A DNA stretch of 5,591 bases, from positions 1 to 5,591 of the forward strand of contig WFXI01000298.1 in assembly GCA_015490675.1 (NCBI GenBank). The letters run 5' to 3'. The notes under the pieces are model-generated. The model did not search any database. It had not been told where the DNA came from and saw only the letters and a list, made by a program, of their open reading frames with translations. Position numbers and translations under genes: made by a program. Shown here piece after piece: positions 1 through 5,588 of the stretch (positions are counted from its first letter, which is position 1; each line of letters opens with the position of its first letter). Origin of the DNA: Hydrogenothermaceae bacterium. GTDB taxonomy: Bacteria > Aquificota > Aquificia > Aquificales > Hydrogenothermaceae.

Positions 1-2326
1 CCTTGTTAAATACATAAATGTCTCTCCCTTCTCCACCTACTAACCTGTCATCCCCTTCTCCTCCTTCTATTACATCATCTCCATACCCACCTGCTATATA
101 ATCATCCCCTGCTTCACCTGATAATATGTCTGATCCTAAACCTCCATCTAATCTATTATCCAAACTATCACCTATAATCTTATTTATTACTAAATCTCCA
201 GATATATATTTCTTTATATAATCGGAAATAACACTGTTAGGTAACTTTTCCAATTCTAAGAGAGACATATCATATAAAACTTTTGAAATATAAAGATTAT
301 ATTCCAAAGAACCTATATTTTTATTAACTATAGAATTATAAAATACTGAGGCATCTATAATAACCTCATCATTTAAAAAGTCATACGTTAAACCATACTC
401 CCTTCCTATTCCTGTTTGTGCCAATAAGTTTACAAACATTAAATTTTTTATTTTGTTATATATTTCTATTATTTTTTCTTTATCCGCTTCCACAACTTCT
501 GTAGAGACTGTTATATCTGTAACTCTACCTCCATTAATTTCATCACCTATACCAATACTATCTGATTTAGAAATACTTGCTGTTTCCCATCTTACAATTC
601 TTCCAAATCTTCTTTCAGCAATTACTGTATAAATCTGCTTTTCATACTTTATTCCGATAAACTTCTCTACCACTGAAATTATCCTATCTTTAACTGCTCC
701 TCTCATCTTGTCTTCTGGTATGTTATCTACTCCTGCCCATTTTGCTAAAAATTCATCCATTTGTTCATAAATCTTATCTATATCTTTCTCAAAGGCTATA
801 TTTTTTACCTGTTCTTTTAACTGCTCATTTTCGCTCATTGCTATAGGCAAGTCTTTTACTTCTCCATACCCTCTCAGCCAGGGTAGGAATATTACATCTG
901 GTGATATGTTTATTTCTCCGTTATATGATGTAAATGTCTGATTCATTTTGAAGTTAACATCTGCAACTTCTCCTGTAGTTCCGTCAGTTTTGACAAATGT
1001 TCCTCTGTGGGTTATTTCGTTTCCGTTTGAGTCTTCTGTAGTTTGTTGGTTTTCTAAGTTTATCTGTTTTATTCCAACTTCTGTTAAATCTTTTATTTCT
1101 CCCTCATCTACTATTCCGTCTGAATCTAAATCCTGCCATACTTTTATGTTGTTAAATTGCTGATCTTGATTGTCTATCACTCCATCATTATTTGAATCAT
1201 ACTGTGAAAGTTCTGTAAATCCATCTATTTGCTGGTTTCCAAATACTTCATTAACATCATTTATCTTCCCATCACCATTTTTGTCTATTACTAATATTCC
1301 ATCATCTGGTGAAATCCATCCTGTCTTTTCCCTAAATCCATCCCCATCAAGGTCAAACATTGCGTTTGAATTATCCAGCCCTATTGTTTCTATGCCATCT
1401 CCGTCTAAATCTACTACCAGCGGATCTCCATAGATGGCTCGACGTAGAAGAATTTGATTTATAATATTCTTCATAAGAAAAGCAATCTGCACAATCGAAG
1501 GATTAATAGTCGTAAGTATAAAATAAGAATTGTTTAATGCAGATAACCTTCTCTCATAAAACGCTTTCATTTCACCTACAGTATTTATACCAAGACTTTT
1601 TAAGTATTCTAAAAACTCAACAATACCTTTTCTACCGTGTCCAATTTTTGGAAAGTAATACTTATCCCTATAAATTTCTGTTCCATACGTGTCAATAATA
1701 TCCCCAGCATAAGAAAACTCTGTTATTTTATTTTTTCCCTGATTAAATTCCTCTAAAGTTATTTCTCTACCTGCTATTTCACTAAGCATTTGTCTTATTT
1801 CTTCTTCTGTTAAGTCTTTAATATATCCGTCAAAAAGTGATGCTCCAAAAAATTCTCCATATCCAGGTGCATCAAAAGAATAAGTTTTATCAATAATATC
1901 CGAATTCACGAGCTGTAAAGAATTTGCCAGATATCCCCCAAGAGAATGTCCTACTGCATAAACATTATCGCTTTCGCTTATTAATCCGTTATTTTTTAAA
2001 TCGTTTATCCATTTCTGTGCTATTTTTAACTGTTCAGGAGCTTTTCCCATTAGAATATCTATATCGTTTGATATATCCTGCTTATTTCCAATACCTTCTG
2101 TTCCTCTAAAAACTATGTATTTATTCCCCTGTTCATCCTCAGCTAAAAATGCATATGCCCCTGTTTCCCTGTCGTTTAGAACCTTTTTTACTGTAAAGGT
2201 TTTATCTCCTATAGGAATTGTTTTATCCCTTTTACGTGTACTATTTGGATTCCAGTCCTGATAAGACTTATCTGCAAGCTCTGCAAATGTTTTTAGTTCA
2301 TCAATTGTAGGATTTACTCTCCCCAT
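1..2326 (-). CDS. RTX-type calcium-binding protein with N-terminal lipase-like alpha/beta-hydrolase domain (C-terminus outside window)
   Basis: An uninterrupted frame of 775 codons runs from ATG at 2326 off the left edge, so the C-terminus is missing. A GGGAGG ribosome binding site lies 10 bases upstream (2337-2342). Residues about 1-260 look like a class 3-type lipase fold: VFRGTEG near 72-78, then YAVGHSLGGYLA with probable nucleophile Ser128, and candidate triad partners Asp209 (or Asp212) and His230. From about 299 come five DxDxDG-type calcium loops at 306, 325, 348, 377 and 399. The RGYG motif at 485-488, followed by DLPIAMS, and the KWAGVD motif around Trp530 match the domain commonly found beside hemolysin-type calcium-binding repeats. 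Six RTX nonapeptides follow at about 719-772. There is no N-terminal signal peptide, as expected for type I secretion with a C-terminal signal. The protein is inferred to be a secreted lipase, esterase or effector that folds on extracellular calcium. Its substrate cannot be read from sequence. It is probably the last visible gene of an operon with the two membrane-protein genes upstream. Confidence 0.93.
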   Translation of the reverse strand, partial: MGRVNPTIDELKTFAELADKSYQDWNPNSTRKRDKTIPIGDKTFTVKKVLNDRETGAYAFLAEDEQGNKYIVFRGTEGIGNKQDISNDIDILMGKAPEQLKIAQKWINDLKNNGLISESDNVYAVGHSLGGYLANSLQLVNSDIIDKTYSFDAPGYGEFFGASLFDGYIKDLTEEEIRQMLSEIAGREITLEEFNQGKNKITEFSYAGDIIDTYGTEIYRDKYYFPKIGHGRKGIVEFLEYLKSLGINTVGEMKAFYERRLSALNNSYFILTTINPSIVQIAFLMKNIINQILLRRAIYGDPLVVDLDGDGIETIGLDNSNAMFDLDGDGFREKTGWISPDDGILVIDKNGDGKINDVNEVFGNQQIDGFTELSQYDSNNDGVIDNQDQQFNNIKVWQDLDSDGIVDEGEIKDLTEVGIKQINLENQQTTEDSNGNEITHRGTFVKTDGTTGEVADVNFKMNQTFTSYNGEINISPDVIFLPWLRGYGEVKDLPIAMSENEQLKEQVKNIAFEKDIDKIYEQMDEFLAKWAGVDNIPEDKMRGAVKDRIISVVEKFIGIKYEKQIYTVIAERRFGRIVRWETASISKSDSIGIGDEINGGRVTDITVSTEVVEADKEKIIEIYNKIKNLMFVNLLAQTGIGREYGLTYDFLNDEVIIDASVFYNSIVNKNIGSLEYNLYISKVLYDMSLLELEKLPNSVISDYIKKYISGDLVINKIIGDSLDNRLDGGLGSDILSGEAGDDYIAGGYGDDVIEGGEGDDRLVGGEGRDIYVFNK
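11..172 (-). repeat. Six tandem RTX nonapeptide repeats (27-nt units) inside the hydrolase gene
   Basis: Six consecutive 9-residue units fill exactly 162 bases. Read from 172 downwards they are GDSLDNRLD, GGLGSDILS, GEAGDDYIA, GGYGDDVIE, GGEGDDRLV and GGEGRDIYV. Five fit the GGxGxDxUx calcium beta-roll consensus well. The first is degenerate. The last resembles the closing unit of a roll (GGxGxDxYxF), so a C-terminal secretion segment or another block of repeats should continue beyond the window. Confidence 0.95.
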
Positions 2327-2345
2327 AATTACTTAACCTCCCAAT

Positions 2346-3131
2346 TTATTCATTAATAAATTTCTTTAGTTCATCTATATACCCCTTCTCATCATAAATG
2401 ACATTCTCTCCCATAGAATAAGCATTTCCTTGTTTATCTATTTCTGTGCTTTTCATAAACCACAAATCTCCTTTTCTACACAGTTCAAAATATTCATTAC
2501 CTCTCATATTCCTTATATTTACATAACATTCATCTGGATTTTTAGCGATGCTATCTTTACTTATTTTATATGTATATTTAAATCCATTCTCTGTGGTACA
2601 CATGATGTGTTCTAATATAGAACTTTCTTCGTTTAAAACACATTTTTTTCTAATGTTCTTATCTACTACCAAATCAACAAGCTTATCTTTGCTATATTTT
2701 TTATACTTGTCTGGAATTTCTACAAACTTTATTGAGTATTTATCCCAAATCCTTTCCCAATCCCGTTTCCAGGTCCAGTACTCCTTTCCCTCTTTAAGAA
2801 AAATTATTTTGTATGTAAAGTTTTTGTAATATATCAAAAAGTGCTTGTACTCTATCAGGTATATATTCAAAAAAGCTATTGGTATAACACTCATCAAATA
2901 CATCTTTATTGTTTTAGATTTTGATTTAATGAACTTAACAGCTACTAATACATACAAAATTAGATTTGTTAACCCTGCACCTATGGTGTCCCATACCCCT
3001 ATTTCTTCTGATACATGCTCTGGTATCTGCGGTACCCAATACAGATATCCCCCAAAAAGAGAAAATGGTATTATCATTATTAACATTACACTGCCTATTG
3101 TCCCCCAAAATACTCTATCCATTTTTATCAT
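2346..3131 (-). CDS. Hypothetical membrane protein, three N-terminal segments and a soluble C-terminal domain
   Basis: I do not recognise the family of this 261-aa protein. Hydrophobic segments at about 9-31, 47-67 and 76-97 are followed by a polar domain of about 160 residues rich in Lys, Glu, Tyr and Trp (for example YWTWKRDWERIW at 118-129), with Cys at 164, 178, 202 and 218. The ATG at 3131 lies 4 bases after the stop of the upstream gene, and that stop region supplies a modest ribosome binding site (AAGGGA). A second ATG at codon 4 is an alternative start. The stop is 19 bases before the RTX hydrolase start, so co-transcription is very likely. The position beside a secreted lipase-like protein would suit an immunity, chaperone or accessory role, but nothing in the sequence proves this. 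Confidence 0.85.
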   Translation of the reverse strand: MIKMDRVFWGTIGSVMLIMIIPFSLFGGYLYWVPQIPEHVSEEIGVWDTIGAGLTNLILYVLVAVKFIKSKSKTIKMYLMSVIPIAFLNIYLIEYKHFLIYYKNFTYKIIFLKEGKEYWTWKRDWERIWDKYSIKFVEIPDKYKKYSKDKLVDLVVDKNIRKKCVLNEESSILEHIMCTTENGFKYTYKISKDSIAKNPDECYVNIRNMRGNEYFELCRKGDLWFMKSTEIDKQGNAYSMGENVIYDEKGYIDELKKFINE

Positions 3132-3135
3132 TTTT

Positions 3136-3828
3136 CTATCCCTTTGTTATTAGGTATAAAAGCTTACTCCCATTGATACCTCTTATCTTTAAAACTTCTT
3201 CTCTGAATCTTTTAAAACCTCTGAACTGCCCTGTCGTCAGCTTTGATAGTATTAAAAGTGATATCACCCTTGATATTACCCTGAATAGAAAAAAGTATAT
3301 TAACGAAAATATCTCTATTGCTCTCCCTTCCCAATACTCAACTATAAGTGCTGGTATTGGAATTATTATGTACAGCAAGGCTATTATATAAACTGCTGGA
3401 TAAAACATGTATACGGCGTTTAATGCTGGATTTTCTCTAAATCTGGGTATGAAAAATGTCTCATAAAACGGTATCAGCATAATTTTTCTTTTATTTACTA
3501 TTTCATCTTTTATTTCTATTTCGCTTGTATATTTCCTTTCTCTTATTTGTTTTTTTAATTTTAAAAAGTCTTTATATGTTTCTGGATAAAAACCCAAAAT
3601 TATTAGTATTGATATGAATAGAAATAAATATGTTACCCATGTTCCAGATGCTACTGGACGGATAAAAGATACTATGAAATAAAAAATATAATCAAAGAAG
3701 TTCCCTTGTTTTAGACTTAATATAATATGCAAAACCAGCAAGATTAATACATAAATAAGAATTAATGAGTATGAAACTACATTTTCTATTCTATAGAATA
3801 GTTTGCTGTAATCTGTGTAGACGTTCAC
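3136..3828 (-). CDS. Hypothetical polytopic membrane protein (GTG start)
   Basis: This 230-aa protein of unrecognised family has about four to five hydrophobic segments, at about 18-38, 46-58, 64-80, 138-165 and 171-195. A charged loop at about 82-118 holds runs of Lys, Arg and Glu. The tail from about 197 is basic (FRGFKRFREE) and may face the cytoplasm. The start is a GTG at 3828, chosen because a strong purine box (GGGGGA, 3834-3839) lies 5 bases upstream and the next in-frame Met is near residue 117. It is the first gene after a non-coding gap and is followed after 4 bases by the second membrane protein, so the pair is probably translated from one message with the RTX gene. It could be half of a two-component membrane complex. 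No catalytic motif is visible. Confidence 0.85.
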   Translation of the reverse strand: MNVYTDYSKLFYRIENVVSYSLILIYVLILLVLHIILSLKQGNFFDYIFYFIVSFIRPVASGTWVTYLFLFISILIILGFYPETYKDFLKLKKQIRERKYTSEIEIKDEIVNKRKIMLIPFYETFFIPRFRENPALNAVYMFYPAVYIIALLYIIIPIPALIVEYWEGRAIEIFSLIYFFLFRVISRVISLLILSKLTTGQFRGFKRFREEVLKIRGINGSKLLYLITKG

Positions 3829-3874
3829 TTATTTCCCCCAGATTACTATGGTTTTTTTCTTTTTAATTTACCAC

Positions 3875-3902
3875 AATATATTTACTAATTCTAATTTTCC
3901 AA
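3875..3902 (-). promoter_or_regulatory. Possible sigma70-like promoter for the membrane protein/RTX group
   Basis: In the gap between the broken reading frame and the GTG gene, the minus strand has TTGGAA (3897-3902) and TATATT (3875-3880) separated by 16 bases. This lies about 45 bases upstream of the GTG at 3828. The surroundings are very AT-rich, so a chance match is quite possible. Its position is what a separate transcription unit for the right-to-left genes from 3828 would need. Confidence 0.35.
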
Positions 3903-3912
3903 AAGCCTATAA

Positions 3913-4257
3913 TCAAATAATATTTACTACTCTTTCAAATTGTTTAAGGATTTTTAAATAAACTCTTGCTTCAGCTTTATCTAAATAAAGCACTTCACCA
4001 TATTTCTTCATAAAAAAACCTAGGTATGGGATTTTATCTTTTATTGCTATTTTATACCTTTCTTTCTTTGGCGGGAGCTGGTTTGCTTAAAATCCTTCCA
4101 TAACAGCTACAAGCTCTAAAAACTGGAGTATCCCAACGGCAACGGGCAAGCCGTCTATTTTTACTAATATGTCTTGTAAATCTCTTGAATGTATTATTTT
4201 GTATTCTACCTTTAACCTTTGATATATAAGTTCTTGGTCCAGATTTTTTATCTCCAT
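3913..4257 (-). pseudogene. Probable 114-codon gene interrupted by an in-frame TAA at codon 57
   Basis: From the ATG at 4257 one frame reads 56 sense codons, a TAA at 4087-4089, then 57 further sense codons to TGA at 3913-3915. The second half looks like real protein rather than noise. It runs KKERYKIAIKDKIPYLGFF and then MKKYGEVLYLDKAEARVYLK, with Lys/Glu/Ile use like the neighbours and an amphipathic C-terminal helix. It has no plausible start of its own with a ribosome binding site. The simplest reading is a former protein of about 114 aa inactivated by one point change, or a sequencing error. Recoding of TAA would be exceptional. No family recognised. Confidence 0.5.
4087..4257 (-). CDS. 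Small hypothetical protein, 56 aa (intact first half of the interrupted frame)
   Basis: This reading begins MEIKNLDQELIYQRLKVEYK and ends VAVMEGF. Its ATG follows directly on the stop codon of the 201-aa gene (TAA 4258-4260), and AAAGGAG lies 6 bases upstream, the best ribosome binding site in the group. An overlapping ORF one frame away, starting at 4276, has odd Arg- and Cys-rich composition and no comparable site, so I prefer this frame. The segment GLPVAVGILQFLELVAVM (about 36-53) is hydrophobic and could be a buried strand-helix unit or a weak membrane segment. Whether a stable 56-residue product is made, or only a truncated remnant, is unclear. Confidence 0.55.
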   Translation of the reverse strand: MEIKNLDQELIYQRLKVEYKIIHSRDLQDILVKIDGLPVAVGILQFLELVAVMEGF

Positions 4258-4863
4258 TTATCTCTCCTTTAGCCATTTTTCAAAGTCCCAGCCTGTTATT
4301 TTTTTAAAGCATTCATTTAGTTCTGGGTAGGCTTTAAATATATTTCTTATGGCGGATAATCTTGTTCTTAATATCTTTAGCTCTTTTTTATGCCTTTGTT
4401 GTCCCTCCTCATAGCCTTTAATAGAAGCGTCTTTTTTGATTTTTTCAGCTTCTTCTTTTGCTTTTTTTACTATTCGATAGGCTTCCTTCCCAGCTTCCTT
4501 CACTAGGCCTTCTGCTTTCCTTTCTATCTTTTGGAGAGATTTAATAGCCTTTTTCTCTGCTTCTTTTATTTCTGCTTTCCGTTTATTGTATTTTTCTTCT
4601 AATTCTGCTTCTTTCTTCTTTTTATAATTATGTATATCAACAATTCCCCCTAGTAAATATGCAATAATAGCCCCAACTGTAACGAAAATTAAGAAAAGAA
4701 CAAACCTAAAGTTATAACTAAGTTGCTCATAGAGTAAGTCTTTAAACTCTAAAACGATAAGTTTAAACTCAACCCAATCTCCTTTGACATAATACGAAAT
4801 TGCAAAAAGAGTTATTAAACCTGCTAATAAACCTAGCATAAAACCTGTTATAAACTTACCCAT
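4258..4863 (-). CDS. Hypothetical membrane-anchored coiled-coil protein
   Basis: This 201-aa protein has two hydrophobic segments (about 4-26 and 53-75) and a short loop between them. A highly charged Lys/Glu/Ala helix follows at about 80-165 (for example EAEKKAIKSLQKIERKAEG), almost certainly a coiled coil. The C-terminal cap has an aromatic end (GWDFEKWLKER). With both termini probably cytoplasmic, the stalk would lie inside the cell. The ATG at 4863 overlaps the end of the 94-aa gene by 8 bases (the stop is read in GATGGGTAA), and the ribosome binding site is weak, so translational coupling is likely. Similar architecture occurs in scaffold or tethering proteins and in ATP-synthase b-like stalks, but no family motif is recognisable. 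Its neighbours do not resemble an F-type ATPase operon. Confidence 0.85.
   Translation of the reverse strand: MGKFITGFMLGLLAGLITLFAISYYVKGDWVEFKLIVLEFKDLLYEQLSYNFRFVLFLIFVTVGAIIAYLLGGIVDIHNYKKKKEAELEEKYNKRKAEIKEAEKKAIKSLQKIERKAEGLVKEAGKEAYRIVKKAKEEAEKIKKDASIKGYEEGQQRHKKELKILRTRLSAIRNIFKAYPELNECFKKITGWDFEKWLKER
4264..4270 (-). promoter_or_regulatory. Strong ribosome binding site AAAGGAG that decides the start at 4257
   Basis: AAAGGAG ends 6 bases before the ATG at 4257 and lies inside the last codons of the 201-aa gene. It supports the MEIKNLD frame against the overlapping frame starting at 4276. It also indicates that translation continues directly from the upstream gene. Confidence 0.75.
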
Positions 4864-5140
4864 CTTTAAATTTCTTGAGTTCTTCTTCTACATAATAGAT
4901 TTTATAATCACCTTCTTTTTTGAAGGTCTTTATCCCTAATTCTTTGGCTAGCTTTAAAAAGATGTAGTAGTCCATTTTTTCTTTTTCTTCTGCTAGTTCT
5001 TTTGGCACATAGAAGCTTCGCCTTTTGTAATTTTCTTTGATGTATTGGTTTTGTTTTTTTATCCTTTCTTTTTTCTTTTCTTCTTTTAGTTTTGCTTTTA
5101 GTTCTTCTAGTTGTTTCTCTAGTTCTTCTATTTTTGCCAT
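4856..5140 (-). CDS. Small charged coiled-coil protein, possible DNA-binding or regulatory protein
   Basis: This 94-aa protein starts at the ATG at 5140, with AGGA seven bases upstream (5148-5151). Residues 1-35 form a Lys/Glu/Leu heptad-like coiled coil (MAKIEELEKQLEELKAKLKE). The rest has a strand-helix-helix pattern: RRSFYVPKELAEEKEKMDYY at 40-59, then a helix LKLAKELGI at 62-70 and a strand DYKIYYVEEEL. The strand followed by a PKELAEE helix loosely recalls ribbon-helix-helix or plasmid-type small DNA-binding proteins. That is a resemblance of layout only. It is the first gene behind a promoter with a palindromic element, so autoregulation is a reasonable inference. The 8-base overlap with the 201-aa gene points to joint function. 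Confidence 0.82.
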   Translation of the reverse strand: MAKIEELEKQLEELKAKLKEEKKKERIKKQNQYIKENYKRRSFYVPKELAEEKEKMDYYIFLKLAKELGIKTFKKEGDYKIYYVEEELKKFKDG

Positions 5141-5168
5141 TTTATTGTCCTAATATAAATTTTATTTT

Positions 5169-5197
5169 TAGACTATATAATTTATTTTATTAGTCTA
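5169..5197. promoter_or_regulatory. Inverted repeat TAGACTA-15-TAGTCTA, putative operator over the promoter
   Basis: Perfect 7-base arms sit at 5169-5175 and 5191-5197. Their centres are 22 bases apart, about two helical turns, which suits a dimeric repressor. One arm lies in the spacer between -35 and -10 of the promoter at 5184-5212. The other lies at the expected transcription start or just downstream. A bound protein would block initiation. The low GC content of the spacer argues against a transcript hairpin as its main role. Confidence 0.5.
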
Positions 5198-5212
5198 TAG
5201 TATTTTTGGCAA
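5184..5212 (-). promoter_or_regulatory. Sigma70-like promoter for the 94-aa/201-aa gene pair
   Basis: On the minus strand, TTGCCA (5207-5212) and TAAAAT (5184-5189) are separated by exactly 17 bases. The predicted start is near 5177, giving a leader of about 37 bases before the ATG at 5140. Spacing and position are good and both boxes are close to consensus. No other promoter of this quality is seen nearby. Confidence 0.6.
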
Positions 5213-5248
5213 CCTTTTTTGAAAGTCGTTTGTTTTTTCGGCGGTTTT

Positions 5249-5269
5249 TTTGTAAAATTTTTTTACAAA
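5249..5269 (+). other. 9-bp AT-rich hairpin TTTGTAAAA / TTTTACAAA
   Basis: Perfect arms lie at 5249-5257 and 5261-5269 with a 3-base loop, followed on the plus strand by five T. The geometry is terminator-like for plus-strand transcription, but only one pair per arm is G-C, so it would be a weak terminator. It may equally be an unwinding element or a protein site. Confidence 0.4.
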
Positions 5270-5302
5270 TTTTTAGAAATTGTTTTTTAAAAATTGTTGT
5301 TT

Positions 5303-5319
5303 TGCAGTTTCGTACTGCA
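5303..5319 (+). other. 6-bp hairpin TGCAGT-TTCGT-ACTGCA
   Basis: Perfect arms lie at 5303-5308 and 5314-5319 with a TTCGT loop. The right arm also belongs to a 10-base perfect palindrome, TACTGCAGTA, at 5313-5322. T runs follow on the plus strand (GTAGTG then T6), so it could act as a terminator for leftward-to-rightward transcription. No plus-strand gene ends here, which weakens that reading. Confidence 0.4.
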
Positions 5320-5357
5320 GTAGTGTTTTTTGTTTTTTTCCATCTCGTTGTAGTTGC

Positions 5358-5390
5358 AGGCGTTATGCCTCCCCAGAGATGCATACTGGG
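5358..5390. repeat. Two adjacent hairpins at the edge of the GC-rich block
   Basis: AGGC-GTTAT-GCCT occupies 5358-5370. CCCAG and CTGGG (5372-5376 and 5386-5390) enclose a 9-base loop containing ATGCAT. The first loop contains GTTATGCC, which resembles integron core sites only loosely. Confidence 0.45.
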
Positions 5391-5419
5391 TCATCAAACT
5401 CCGCTGGCTCGGCGGTTGC

Positions 5420-5443
5420 CGTTAAGGCATAGGTCGTTAAGGC
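5420..5443. repeat. 9-base direct repeat CGTTAAGGC, two copies 15 bases apart
   Basis: Copies lie at 5420-5428 and 5435-5443. The first is preceded by GC, giving a small GCC-GTTAA-GGC stem. Repeats with this short period can be protein-binding iterons, but two copies are few. Confidence 0.4.
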
Positions 5444-5516
5444 TGGAGCAGGCTTTGCGAAGCTGGCAACTCCGTGAAGGTTGATACTTGGCAATTGAAT
5501 AGGCTTTTAGGCGGTT

Positions 5517-5538
5517 TCCGAGCTGTGGCAGGCTCGGA
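5517..5538. repeat. 7-bp GC-rich inverted repeat TCCGAGC / GCTCGGA
   Basis: Perfect arms lie at 5517-5523 and 5532-5538 with an 8-base loop (TGTGGCAG). It is stable enough to fold in RNA or in single-stranded DNA. Confidence 0.5.
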
Positions 5539-5559
5539 GGTTCGGGTGAAGCTGGAGAG

Positions 5560-5588
5560 CGGAGTGCGTTTAAGCGACGCACGCTCCG
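5560..5588. repeat. Bulged 10-bp inverted repeat at the right end
   Basis: CGGAGTGCGT (5560-5569) pairs with ACGCA-CG-CTCCG (5577-5588). The loop is TTAAGCG and the only defect is a 2-base bulge (CG, 5582-5583). It is the strongest fold in the window, and an unpaired bulge in a near-perfect stem is typical of sites recognised as folded single strands. The element probably continues beyond the window. Confidence 0.45.

Larger units (their letters stand above)
5214..5340. other. T-rich non-coding stretch with small hairpins
   Basis: This stretch is about 25% GC with many T runs on the plus strand. It carries a direct repeat AAATTGTT (5278-5285 and 5292-5299), a 9-bp hairpin and a 6-bp hairpin (listed separately), and a CGGCGGTTT segment near 5239 that echoes GGCGGTT in the GC-rich block. 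ORFs on both strands here are composed of Phe or Lys runs and are not credible as proteins. It could be the AT-rich part of an origin or the flank of a recombination element. Confidence 0.5.

Noticed and set aside
11..172. CRISPR-like short repeats
   Set aside because: The 27-base periodicity comes from coding RTX nonapeptides with no spacers. No CRISPR array is present anywhere in the window.
948..1433. Two plus-strand ORFs (948-1163 and 1170-1433)
   Set aside because: They lie antisense inside the calcium-loop part of the RTX hydrolase gene, are rich in Ser/Pro/Phe from reverse-complemented Asp/Gly codons, and have no ribosome binding sites.
1924..2109. Plus-strand ORF opposite the lipase motif
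   Set aside because: It is a shadow of the hydrolase gene, whose frame is uninterrupted and carries recognisable motifs.
2430..3391. Four overlapping plus-strand ORFs
   Set aside because: They are antisense to the two membrane-protein genes, overlap each other, and lack start signals. Their hydrophobic look mirrors the membrane genes.
4052..4276. Minus-strand 74-aa ORF starting at 4276
   Set aside because: It overlaps the better-supported frame that starts at 4257 behind AAAGGAG. Its Arg/Cys-rich composition differs from all neighbours and it overlaps the end of the 201-aa gene by 19 bases.
5190..5582. Three ORFs on both strands in the right-end non-coding region
   Set aside because: They overlap one another on opposite strands, consist of low-complexity Phe or Lys runs or Arg/Leu/Ser mixes, lack ribosome binding sites, and cross the composition boundary.
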